Virus record (IMG/VR): IMGVR_UViG_3300025889_000338
Location: 1 to 38,243 of that record
Direction: 5' to 3' (one strand)
Source: a virus
DNA length: 38,243 bases
Every line of letters starts with the position of its first letter. Within the stretch, counting starts at the first letter, position 1. A model generated the notes under the pieces. That model saw only the letters and a program-made list of their open reading frames with translations. It was not told the origin of the DNA and searched no databases. Position numbers and translations under genes: made by a program. Below, piece after piece: positions 30,632-38,243 of this stretch.

Positions 30632-32380
30632 TTAAACTGTTCCTGCTACTTCTTCAAAGTCAACACCTGATCTGACAGCTACAAAATTTAGAGTAATGTA
30701 GTTGACTGAACGTGCTGGCTTAATGAATATTGAAGCAACAAATTCGTTACGATCTACAACAGCAGCTGTGTTGTTAGTTGCATCACATACGACTCTGAAG
30801 TCTGTGATACCTCTTCTTCCCTTGATTTCTCTTAGGAATGGCTCAACAACGTTTACGAACTCAGCTCGAGTAAACTCATCGTTAAACTCAAACATTACGT
30901 TCTTAGCAGCTTGGCTGATTGCCCTTTCGACTGCAAGGAATAATCTTCTTACATTAATTCTATCGAATGCAGAAGGTCTTGCAAGTTTAGTCTTATCACC
31001 GAATAGCAATACACCTTGTCCAGGAATATTTGCTATAGGGTTAACACCTGCTTTGTACAAAGTGTCCCTTTGTGATTTGTTTGGACTATATGCTAGAGCA
31101 GTTACACCTAGTAGATTACCTCTTCTCTGACCTGCAGGTGAGAACCATGGAGCAGCATTTAAGTCTGCAGCAGCCATGAGGCCAGCGACAGATGATGCAG
31201 CAGGTACAAAGACATATTTATCGTTATACTTATCGTATACTTTAATATATTGGTTATCTACAATTAGATATGATGAATTTGTAAATGTTTCAGCTGTTGC
31301 TACAGCGTTAGTTACTGCAGTAGCTGCAGCTACATTTACTACATCATTTCTGGCTGGTGAACTTACTACAACACAGTCTTTACGTGTTGTTCCAGCTATA
31401 GTTACAAGATCATTTACAACTGTTGTTTGATCTGCTCGAGCAGTCATGCCAGGAGCAATCAAAAAGTCAACAGTAATATTTTCAACATCTTCAAATTGGT
31501 CAAAACCAGTAGCAACTTCAGAAGTTGTAAGTGTGCCTGAAGCAACTCCACCTGCTAATGAGGTAGATTTAGTAGCAGCTGTCTTAATTTGAGCAGCTGT
31601 TCTGCTTTGTGCAACTTGGAAGTCAACACCAGAAGATGCATTTGTGCCAGCATTTCCAGTTGTTAAATCACTGTCAAAACCAGCAAGATAGATGTATTCT
31701 GATCTGTTATTAATTACGTCTTTTACGTAGTTAGAAGTACCATCGTCAGCTTTAGCATTTAATGCTAATGAAACATATGGGAAAGTTTCAAGTACTGTTC
31801 CAGCAGTACCAGAAATATCACCATCTTCATCGACAATAGCAACGTGAATTTCGTCATTGGTTGCTGATAGTCCTGAAGCAAAACTTGATGTTCCTGGTGG
31901 TCCATCAAATGATGATGCATATGTCCATGTATCAAATACACCGTCTGAGTCAGCAGCAGATAATGATGCAATCTTAAGTGAGTTACCTAAGGTTCCAGCA
32001 TATCTTGCAATGTAAGTCTGATTGGAATCACCGACAGTTAATGTGTCAAAGTGATCTTTATCTCGGATTTGTTGTGCTACTCCTGATGAATCGGATGCAT
32101 TTAATGCAGCTGTGGTGGCTTCTCTTACTACGTATAAACTATTTGAATATCTTAGATAATTCGCAGCAGCGAAATAATCTACGTTATTTGTAGTTGTTGG
32201 AGACCCAAATGCTTCAACAAGACCAGATTCATTGCTGATCAATGTTGCGTTACGTATTGGACCCCAACTAAAATCCCCAACAAACGCGCCAGTTGAAGTT
32301 ACGACATTAGGTACTACACCTGTAAGGTCGATTTCTTTAACGGTAATTGCAGGAGATTGTGATGGAGTAAAAAGTGCCAT
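30632..32380 (-). CDS. 18: Tail sheath protein gp18
   Basis: 582 aa, slightly shorter than T4 gp18 (659). The start PSQSPAITVKEIDLTGVVPNVVTSTGAFVGDFSWGP is the sheath N-terminus. The middle is Ala/Thr/Ser-rich and beta-like (exposed domain). The C-terminal VRRLFLAVERAISQAAKNVMFEFNDEFTRAEFVNVVEPFLREIKG and SVNYITLNFVAVRSG form the conserved inner domain. It contracts around the gp19 tube on infection. Two late boxes lie 65-88 nt upstream. Confidence 0.95.
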   Translation of the reverse strand: MALFTPSQSPAITVKEIDLTGVVPNVVTSTGAFVGDFSWGPIRNATLISNESGLVEAFGSPTTTNNVDYFAAANYLRYSNSLYVVREATTAALNASDSSGVAQQIRDKDHFDTLTVGDSNQTYIARYAGTLGNSLKIASLSAADSDGVFDTWTYASSFDGPPGTSSFASGLSATNDEIHVAIVDEDGDISGTAGTVLETFPYVSLALNAKADDGTSNYVKDVINNRSEYIYLAGFDSDLTTGNAGTNASSGVDFQVAQSRTAAQIKTAATKSTSLAGGVASGTLTTSEVATGFDQFEDVENITVDFLIAPGMTARADQTTVVNDLVTIAGTTRKDCVVVSSPARNDVVNVAAATAVTNAVATAETFTNSSYLIVDNQYIKVYDKYNDKYVFVPAASSVAGLMAAADLNAAPWFSPAGQRRGNLLGVTALAYSPNKSQRDTLYKAGVNPIANIPGQGVLLFGDKTKLARPSAFDRINVRRLFLAVERAISQAAKNVMFEFNDEFTRAEFVNVVEPFLREIKGRRGITDFRVVCDATNNTAAVVDRNEFVASIFIKPARSVNYITLNFVAVRSGVDFEEVAGTV

Positions 32381-32444
32381 AATCGTCTCTCTCTAAAAGT
32401 TAATAATAAGTGCTTTCATAACAAGTTTTTTTCTTCAATACTTT

Positions 32445-32468
32445 TATTTATAATATATTATATTTATA
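32445..32468 (-). promoter_or_regulatory. Tandem late promoter boxes TATAAATA before gp18
   Basis: Two perfect late boxes, 32461-32468 (overlapping the gp17 stop) and 32445-32452, on the minus strand. The nearer one gives a leader of about 60 nt for gp18. The sheath is needed in large amounts, which would fit a doubled promoter. The rest of the 83-nt gap holds only AT-rich sequence. Confidence 0.65.
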
Positions 32469-34062
32469 AGTTTGTGTCCCAAATTGACCAATTATCTCTT
32501 TCATAGTCTGGAGCGATTTCTTCTTGTAAACCATCATCAACAAATCCAAAAGGAACTAAATCTTCTTCAATTGTCTGTGATTCATTTTCAAACAACAATT
32601 GTTTTAGATTTATATTTGCCATTTCTTCGAAATATTGTGATGATACAAAATATGAAAATAGTACTAAGCCCATCGCTAAATCGTCGTGGGCTCCATCAAC
32701 AGCTTTATATGATTGACCATGCAGTACAAATGTTGATAATTCGCTGATTGTTTGTTGATCTACTATTTCTAAATTATTTGCTTCTAGGATGTCTTTCATT
32801 GCAGTACATCCTAATCTTTTCACTCTTCTATTCATTTCGATGCCAAGTTGACCAGCTTTTACTGCTGACTCGACATACATGTTATCATATTCAAAATCAT
32901 AATATAGACCATTACAAACAATTGTACCTTGGTCATTAGATTCGATTACAACATAAGCTTTGTTGTAGACGTTCGCATACTTATATATAATATCTGGGAA
33001 GAGCATAGGAGAGATATTGTTGTTGCGATATACTGCTACCTGCTTCCAAGGCTTCGTAGAGATGTCAATCACGTTAAACGTGCTATAATCCTGCCCTCTT
33101 CCTTTCGATACATCGACAGTCATCACATATTGATGCTCGTCTATATTTTTCTCATATATGCTGAGGAGACCACTTTCTCGTATCTCCAATGGACGTTGTG
33201 CTCTAAATTTTATGAGTACTTCAGGATTAATAAGTGTGTGAGAAGTTCCAAAGAAAGTGTTTCCAAATTCTTGATCAAACTGCAATTGAGATGTGTTTGC
33301 AATGGTTTGTTCTTTCCATTTCTCATCTCTTCCTGGTACATCATGCCAATCAACTCTGAATGGTACAAATTCATTAACTTTTTGTACTGCTCCCTCCCAA
33401 AGTCGATGGAACATATTACCTAAACCATTTGCAGTTGATGTAATAATCACTTTTGTATCAGAACCAGATGAAACTACAGGATATGTAGATGTATAAAACT
33501 CTGCAGCTTTTTCAACAAAGGCAAACTCATCAAGATATAGTAAGTTGACAGAATAACCCCTAATTGAACTCGTTGATGTAGAAGATGCAACGATTCTAGA
33601 ATTATTACTAAATTCCATAGAACCTTTATTTAATGTCTTACAACCAGGCTGCAAAAAGAAAGGAACATTTTCTAACATAAGAGTAATACGACCAAGCATC
33701 TCACGAGCAGTCGCACCTTTGTTAGCTAATATTGCAATTGTTTTTTCAGGATTAAAGAGTGCATACCAGAGTAGATAAGCACAAGCAGATATAGATTTAC
33801 CAGATTGACGACATGCTAATACAACGTTAAATCGATTATCATTGAATTGATTAAACATTTTCTTTTGATAATCATATAATTTAAAATCAACCAAACCTCG
33901 ATCTAATTGTATTACCTTAATATATTTTTCTGTGAAATAAACAGGATCATCCATGCACTTTTTATATTCAAGTACCTGGTCTCGAGTCCAATCTTGTTGA
34001 ACTCCATCTTTCTTGACATTAATATTGCCAAGATATGTTTCAGTCTTCGGTTGGAGTGACAT
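32464..34062 (-). CDS. 17: Terminase large subunit gp17
   Basis: 532 aa. ATPase Walker A CRQSGKS (84-90), Walker B LLYLDEF (174-180) and the coupling-motif region TSTANG (208-213). RNase-H-like nuclease with VDVSKG (Asp317), a VIESNDQG carboxylate and AHDDLAMG near residue 475. It packages DNA into the head and cuts concatemers. It overlaps gp16 by 23 nt. Confidence 0.96.
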   Translation of the reverse strand: MSLQPKTETYLGNINVKKDGVQQDWTRDQVLEYKKCMDDPVYFTEKYIKVIQLDRGLVDFKLYDYQKKMFNQFNDNRFNVVLACRQSGKSISACAYLLWYALFNPEKTIAILANKGATAREMLGRITLMLENVPFFLQPGCKTLNKGSMEFSNNSRIVASSTSTSSIRGYSVNLLYLDEFAFVEKAAEFYTSTYPVVSSGSDTKVIITSTANGLGNMFHRLWEGAVQKVNEFVPFRVDWHDVPGRDEKWKEQTIANTSQLQFDQEFGNTFFGTSHTLINPEVLIKFRAQRPLEIRESGLLSIYEKNIDEHQYVMTVDVSKGRGQDYSTFNVIDISTKPWKQVAVYRNNNISPMLFPDIIYKYANVYNKAYVVIESNDQGTIVCNGLYYDFEYDNMYVESAVKAGQLGIEMNRRVKRLGCTAMKDILEANNLEIVDQQTISELSTFVLHGQSYKAVDGAHDDLAMGLVLFSYFVSSQYFEEMANINLKQLLFENESQTIEEDLVPFGFVDDGLQEEIAPDYERDNWSIWDTNL

Positions 34063-34414
34063 CTATTTCTTTCTCTTTTTTTAGTAACTTTTGTAGTTCT
34101 GATGTAGAGCCAAGAAAGATGTTATTCTGAGTCATCTTTTTGATTTCTTCTTGTTGAGGTCTAGTTAGCTCTTTGTCCTTTTTGTTTAAGTCCATAAGCT
34201 TATCATTGATTTCAGATATTTGCTTCATCATATTCGATAAAACTTCAAAAGCACGAGGATGTTCGGATTCCCTAGCAACCTCTATCATCACATCAAGACT
34301 TTCCTTTCCTCGTTCTAATAACTCGTAATAAGTCTTTCTTGAATAATTATAATCATCATCTAAGTTTTTTTCACGTTGTTTATCTTTCAACGATACAATT
34401 TTTTTATCTGTCAT
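34040..34414 (-). CDS. 16: Terminase small subunit gp16
   Basis: 124 aa. LDDDYNYSRKTYYELLERGKESLDVMIEVARESEHPRAFEVLSNMMKQISEINDKLMDL matches the helical oligomerisation core of T4 gp16, and NNIFLGSTSELQKLL its C-terminal gp17-contact part. Shorter than T4 gp16 (164 aa). It regulates packaging initiation by gp17. Confidence 0.9.
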   Translation of the reverse strand: MTDKKIVSLKDKQREKNLDDDYNYSRKTYYELLERGKESLDVMIEVARESEHPRAFEVLSNMMKQISEINDKLMDLNKKDKELTRPQQEEIKKMTQNNIFLGSTSELQKLLKKEKEIDVTPTED

Positions 34415-34417
34415 AAA

Positions 34418-35221
34418 TTAAGCACTATCTACAGCAAGTGTAATAGTCTCCGTAAATCCATAATCACTATCAGGGCTAACTAATAGAGCATCTGGTACTA
34501 CAGTTAATGTCTCTAATAGTTGATCTGAGTCAACACCAGGTGTATTTGCACTTGGCGCTATATTATATATCTTGTTTGTAGTCTTACGAATAATTTTGGA
34601 ACCACTACCATAATCTCCGTGGAAATTAATTTTCATTTCAAAATCTAAGCTGTAAATAATTGTTCTTCGAGATTCTACTGTTCCTTCAACATCATCTACA
34701 AAAGATACACCATTTAATACTAATGGAACATCTTCTAAATAATCGCTAAAAGCGGTAAATGGTTTTACTGTTAAAGTATATTGTGGATTAAAAGATGGAA
34801 GTATTTGTTCAACGATTTGCAAAGCATCATCTTGTGTTTTAGCATAAGCGTTTAATTGAAACTGTATGTTATATGGAACACCAGCATAAATTTTATATTT
34901 CGATACTACATTATCTGTAATGCTACGTGATAAACTTTGTGTTTTTGATAATTGTCTTGAAGGGTCATAAGTCATCGAAACTATTTCAAATGACAATCTT
35001 GGTAATTTAACAGCAACAGCTCTTTCATATTGCTCACCTTGATCCATCTGATTTATTCTTTCAATAACTTTAGATCGATTTGCGTATGCTAATGGTACTT
35101 TTACTTGGCTTACAACATCACCGCTAGAGTTTTTTCTTAACACGTATATGTTATTAAACAGTGAGCCAAACATAGCTACTGATTTTCTTACTCTTTGATG
35201 ATAAAAATGATTACCGAACAT
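34418..35221 (-). CDS. 15: Tail sheath terminator gp15
   Basis: 267 aa. The start MFGNHFYHQRVRKSVAMFGSLFNNIYVLR, RVKVPLAYANRSKVIERI-type strand, LPRLSFEIVSMTYDPSRQLSK, and DDALQIVEQILPSFNPQYTLTV match T4 gp15 (272 aa). It forms the hexameric cap that ends the tail and binds the neck. Confidence 0.92.
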   Translation of the reverse strand: MFGNHFYHQRVRKSVAMFGSLFNNIYVLRKNSSGDVVSQVKVPLAYANRSKVIERINQMDQGEQYERAVAVKLPRLSFEIVSMTYDPSRQLSKTQSLSRSITDNVVSKYKIYAGVPYNIQFQLNAYAKTQDDALQIVEQILPSFNPQYTLTVKPFTAFSDYLEDVPLVLNGVSFVDDVEGTVESRRTIIYSLDFEMKINFHGDYGSGSKIIRKTTNKIYNIAPSANTPGVDSDQLLETLTVVPDALLVSPDSDYGFTETITLAVDSA

Positions 35222-36147
35222 TACTCAGGATCTCCAAATGGATTACCTTCACTAAAGTCAATAAATCCATCTTCAAATGCATCGAACTCATCTGCTTGAG
35301 TTGATTGCATAATTTGTTGTTCCTCTGATACAGCTGTAACAGAGGCTATAGCAGTTGATGTTTGTCCTATCACTTGTCGTCCTGTTGCAAATGTATGATA
35401 AGCGCCATCGTTTGCACCAACATGAACAAGGTGTAGCACTTTATCAGAATCTGTAAATGGTCGTGATACTTCACCAGATATTATAGTTCCATCTGATAAG
35501 GTTTGTTGTACAGTTTCTCCATTTTGGAATATAAGTGAGCTAGATCCAACATTACCATCTGAGTCAACAGTAAGTAAATATTTGTAAGCAAACTTGTCTT
35601 CCATTTCTCGTAATCTTTCAGTTTCACCGATTTGAACATCAAAGTCTTCATCATTGTATTCAAATAGATCGCATTGCATTCTAAATACAGGAAGATTTCT
35701 TAATTGATAGAATGGACTCTCATCTTCTACTCTACTAATTTTAAATATAGAACCAGATAGAGGAAGATAAATTAAATCTCCTTCTTTAGGCCTATAATAA
35801 TCTATGATACTATCTGGATCAAATTTATTGGTTAATCTATTACCAATTTGGTTTTTAAATCTTCTACGTGAACAAATAAACGTTGCTTGATCTCGTATTT
35901 CTACACCAAACTTTGTAAATAAATCTCCATCTCCATCAAATCCTTCGACATTTTCTATATACATTTCTAAACGATAAGCACTACCATAACGAGATGGAAT
36001 ATCGTCTTTGAATATAGAGTCTTGATTTACAATTTCTCTTGGAAGATAATAAATGTCCTGACCATAAGTTTTCAAAGACTCGATAATAATATCTTCGTAT
36101 AGGTTTTGTTCGGACCTACGTCCTTGTTGAAAATATGGATTTTGCAT
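35221..36147 (-). CDS. 14: Neck protein gp14
   Basis: 308 aa. The opening MQNPYFQQGRRSEQNLYEDIIIESLKTYGQDIYYLPREIV and SAYRLEMYIENVEGFDGDGDLFTKFGVEIRDQATFICSRRRF are typical of T4 gp14. It joins the head to the tail with gp13. The stop and the gp15 ATG share a base. Confidence 0.93.
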   Translation of the reverse strand: MQNPYFQQGRRSEQNLYEDIIIESLKTYGQDIYYLPREIVNQDSIFKDDIPSRYGSAYRLEMYIENVEGFDGDGDLFTKFGVEIRDQATFICSRRRFKNQIGNRLTNKFDPDSIIDYYRPKEGDLIYLPLSGSIFKISRVEDESPFYQLRNLPVFRMQCDLFEYNDEDFDVQIGETERLREMEDKFAYKYLLTVDSDGNVGSSSLIFQNGETVQQTLSDGTIISGEVSRPFTDSDKVLHLVHVGANDGAYHTFATGRQVIGQTSTAIASVTAVSEEQQIMQSTQADEFDAFEDGFIDFSEGNPFGDPE

Positions 36148-36150
36148 TTA

Positions 36151-36906
36151 TTATCCTACGAAAAAGTCTGGTGGAAGTTCGTGCTCTAATCTAATTACTT
36201 CTCTGAGCCTCTCAAGGTCTGCAGTAGCATCGTCATACAACTGACGTCCGTTTAGCTGAACACCACCAGGTAATGTCATTCCTTCGAATTTAATTAAGTT
36301 TTGACCCCACTGCTGTTTAATTAAAGCAGTAGTATAATCTTTCAACCAACGATCATTCCAAATACTAGAGTGATTGTCTTCACTTATAATTTGATAAACT
36401 TCTGCGACGATATAATCACCAGCTTTTATATCTTCGTCTTTGAAATCACCAAATATGTAGAGTCTATTTTCTCTTCTTGAAAATTGCACTTGAGGTGTAC
36501 CGTTGAGTTTCATATCAAGCAATGACAGATATTGTTGCATCTGCTCGTAATACGCTAAATCACCAGCATAATTCTGAAGATCAGCAATATCATTTAACAT
36601 CATCTGATACTTAATATCAAAAAAGTTAAATGAAGTATTGAATGTGCTTGATATTGGAAATAGCTTAGAAACAAATATGATCTCACTCGATAATGTGATA
36701 TATTCGTTTGCTACATCGTCTGCGGTTATTAGATGCTTAAGATAAATCTTTTTAGTGGCGTCACTGTGATAGTCTCTATAATATATTAATGCATCGTCGA
36801 CTTTATCTTGCAATTGATCTTCATCGACATTGACCTCAATTACAGGTTCACCCAGCCTTCTTAAGCTATAATCTATTAATTCTTGTCTACTTGCTGGAGT
36901 TGCCAT
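36151..36906 (-). CDS. 13: Neck protein gp13
   Basis: 251 aa. SRQELIDYSLRRLGEPVIEVNVDEDQLQDKVDDALIYYRDYH is the T4 gp13 N-terminus; RENRLYIFGDF and LPGGVQLNGRQLYDDATADLERL follow. With gp14 it closes the head after packaging. A late box 24 nt upstream gives a leader of about 19 nt with GAGGA before the ATG. Confidence 0.93.
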   Translation of the reverse strand: MATPASRQELIDYSLRRLGEPVIEVNVDEDQLQDKVDDALIYYRDYHSDATKKIYLKHLITADDVANEYITLSSEIIFVSKLFPISSTFNTSFNFFDIKYQMMLNDIADLQNYAGDLAYYEQMQQYLSLLDMKLNGTPQVQFSRRENRLYIFGDFKDEDIKAGDYIVAEVYQIISEDNHSSIWNDRWLKDYTTALIKQQWGQNLIKFEGMTLPGGVQLNGRQLYDDATADLERLREVIRLEHELPPDFFVG

Positions 36907-36930
36907 TTTTAATCCTCATGGTTATACTCT

Positions 36931-36938
36931 TATTTATA
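36931..36938 (-). promoter_or_regulatory. Late promoter box TATAAATA of the neck operon
   Basis: Perfect late box between the cupin gene and gp13. Well placed to drive 13-14-15-16-17. Confidence 0.7.
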
Positions 36939-36949
36939 ACAAAAGTGGA

Positions 36950-37555
36950 TTAAACTTCGTGTGTTCCGTTAAACATTGGATGATTAAATTCGTCTTTACC
37001 TGGTGATGACCAAACGTGAAGTGGTAAAACGACTAATGACTTTTCATGTGTAATAAAATGGTGAGGTACCATTTTATCTAATATAAGTGTATCACCTTCT
37101 TCTAAAGGCATACTATGATTCTTTACTTTTGTTCCATATATACATTCACCATAACCCTGATACACGTAAACTATTCTAGCTGTTGAGTGTATATGGTGAG
37201 CTTGTTCTGATGAGTGAGGTGGCATATGCAACATCTGAAATGTAGGATCACCGACTCGTATAGGTGGTAATAGCTGAGTTGTAGCACAACCATCAATATA
37301 TGGCAACGTGGCCCAATGATTTATTTGACAGCTCCTATCGAATGGAGTATAACCTTTTATAACAACTCCACATTGATCTACTGTGATATTTTTACCTACA
37401 GCTGTCTTTACTGTATCGCCTTCAACGTACCATAATGATTCGTCTGATCCAACAGGTATAGTGTGTTTGCCAATGAATACCTTATAAGAATACAAATCAT
37501 TTGCATTACTTACAACTGTTGTCATTTCATCTTTTGAATATTTTACTATGTTCAT
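36950..37555 (-). CDS. Cupin-domain protein
   Basis: 201 aa. PPHSSEQAHHIHSTARIVYVYQGYGEC (about 121-148) is cupin motif 1 with several His, and PLEEGDTLILDKMVPHHF (about 160-177) is motif 2 with the distal His. This predicts a metal-binding small-molecule or sugar enzyme. Its ATG overlaps the stop of the asparagine-synthase-like gene (ATGA), so the two are cotranslated and probably act together. The substrate is unknown. Confidence 0.75.
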   Translation of the reverse strand: MNIVKYSKDEMTTVVSNANDLYSYKVFIGKHTIPVGSDESLWYVEGDTVKTAVGKNITVDQCGVVIKGYTPFDRSCQINHWATLPYIDGCATTQLLPPIRVGDPTFQMLHMPPHSSEQAHHIHSTARIVYVYQGYGECIYGTKVKNHSMPLEEGDTLILDKMVPHHFITHEKSLVVLPLHVWSSPGKDEFNHPMFNGTHEV

Positions 37556-38243
37556 TTATATTGTACCTGGCATAATGAGCCAATTTTTCTTTTATTCATT
37601 GCCCAATTTCTATCTCCGCCCTTACTTACTATATATTCTCTCATTGGCTGTTTATATACAAATTGAGACTGATAACTAGCATTCTTTTCGAAGTTTTGCA
37701 TTGACCACAATTGAAATTCTTTTGTGTTAAAGAAATGATCGCAGTTTCCAAGTAACGGAGATAATCTCCATAAAGCTCCCATTCTTAATAGTACGTTCTG
37801 ATATTTACAAGTAAAATTAATTGCCCATGTCCATTCACCAAAACTTATTCGGTGCTCAGGTTTATTTAAGAAACTTTCTATAATACATTGTAATTCATTT
37901 GCTATATTTTCAGGTACTCTTTTTCTATAAAAATCTTGTCGTGTTTTAAAACTATGAGGATAAGATACTGCACTTCCAAATACTTGATCTCCTACTTCAC
38001 CCGTTATGACCATCACATCATTGCATGTGTCTAGCCATCCTCTATAATCAAATTCAGCAGGATGTTTAGCGTCAGGTATTCCCATTTTATGAGAACCCAG
38101 AAATCCAGTGTGTACATATTTTGTATGTATGTTTTTATATTTTCCGCTTAATATTTCTGCAGCTAATAATGGATATTCACCGATAGCATGATGATTGATA
38201 TGCATTATTATAGGGCAATCAACACTGTTAAGTGCGTAAAGTG
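37552..38243 (-). CDS. Asparagine-synthase-like protein, 5' end beyond the window
   Basis: The frame is open from the window edge to the stop at 37552 (about 230 codons). An internal ATG at 38205 exists but is not preferred, because reading continues upstream. VITGEVGDQVFGS (67-79 counted from that ATG) matches the ltGEGGDqlFGs motif of the C-terminal synthetase domain of asparagine synthases and related amide-forming enzymes. The SGGxDS ATP-binding loop would lie about 115 residues before this motif and so should fall just outside the window. It probably adenylates an acid and forms an amide; product unknown. Confidence 0.6.
   Translation of the reverse strand, partial: LYALNSVDCPIIMHINHHAIGEYPLLAAEILSGKYKNIHTKYVHTGFLGSHKMGIPDAKHPAEFDYRGWLDTCNDVMVITGEVGDQVFGSAVSYPHSFKTRQDFYRKRVPENIANELQCIIESFLNKPEHRISFGEWTWAINFTCKYQNVLLRMGALWRLSPLLGNCDHFFNTKEFQLWSMQNFEKNASYQSQFVYKQPMREYIVSKGGDRNWAMNKRKIGSLCQVQYK

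Noticed and set aside
32472-33423. Plus-strand open frames of 63-164 codons opposite gp17 and similar ones opposite gp43, gp46, gp23, gp18 and uvsW
   Set aside because: They lie wholly inside well-identified genes on the other strand, have no ribosome sites or recognisable motifs, and read as mirror products of the AT-rich coding strand.
1-38243. tRNA genes, CRISPR arrays, insertion sequences, inteins or introns
   Set aside because: No cloverleaf-like stretch, no spaced direct repeats and no transposase were seen. The usual intron/intein hosts (gp43, gp17, gp41) are continuous and of normal length.

Overview
The window is a stretch of the core genome of a T4-like myovirus (tailed dsDNA phage, probably marine). 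It is AT-rich, and every gene I can support reads leftward (minus strand) with overlaps or very short gaps. The phage assignment rests on recognisable T4 homologues in T4-like order: neck 13-14, sheath terminator 15, terminases 16-17, sheath 18, tube 19, portal 20, prohead core, protease 21, scaffold 22, capsid 23, then uvsY-uvsW-55-47-46-45-44-62-regA-43-uvsX-41. Hsp20, several 2-oxoglutarate/Fe(II) oxygenase-like proteins, a nucleotide-sugar dehydrogenase and an APS-kinase-like protein point to the cyanophage/pelagiphage side of the family. No photosynthesis gene, tRNA, CRISPR array or insertion sequence is visible, and the host cannot be fixed from this sequence.

Layout in transcription order (right to left). 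38243-36950: the 3' part of an asparagine-synthase-like gene, cut by the window edge, and a cupin. 36906-23625: the morphogenesis block from gp13 to gp23, closed by a strong hairpin terminator (23877-23898), then a 71-aa protein and a second gp19-like tube protein. 23007-18650: recombination and late transcription (UvsY, UvsW, an LSm-like protein, late sigma factor gp55, nuclease gp47, a 53-aa protein). 18646-13717: SMC-like gp46, sliding clamp gp45, a 69-aa protein, a terminator, clamp loader gp44/gp62 with an oxygenase gene between the two subunits, and RegA. 13763-11744: JmjC/cupin-like protein, Hsp20, a 40-aa membrane peptide and a glycosyltransferase. 11707-5813: DNA polymerase gp43, a methyltransferase, a primase-polymerase-like protein, a UDP-glucose-dehydrogenase-like protein and UvsX. 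5820-3778: an oxygenase, a small protein and a kinase/DUF2061/nucleotidyltransferase cassette. 3739-64: helicase gp41, small proteins, an HxN-variant oxygenase, a SleB-type wall hydrolase and a PD-(D/E)XK nuclease.

Two promoter classes can be read directly. One is TGTACA-17 bp-TAnAAT with a conserved spacer end (TTACTTGTGG or close), found before gp41, gp43, the methyltransferase, gp45 and gp55, with a weaker copy before uvsY. One copy faces the opposite way at 20537-20565 and would make antisense RNA. The other is the T4-type late box TATAAATA, found before gp13, gp18, the gp19-like gene, a prohead-region gene and the lysis-side genes at the left, plus a one-mismatch copy before gp20. Several boxes of both classes lie so close to the start codon that the mRNAs would be nearly leaderless.

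Together the window encodes most of a replisome (polymerase, clamp, loader, helicase, possible primase), the recombination machinery that feeds it, the gp55/clamp route to late transcription, and the head, neck and tail-tube genes that route switches on. Scattered among them are cargo genes for small-molecule or surface-sugar chemistry.
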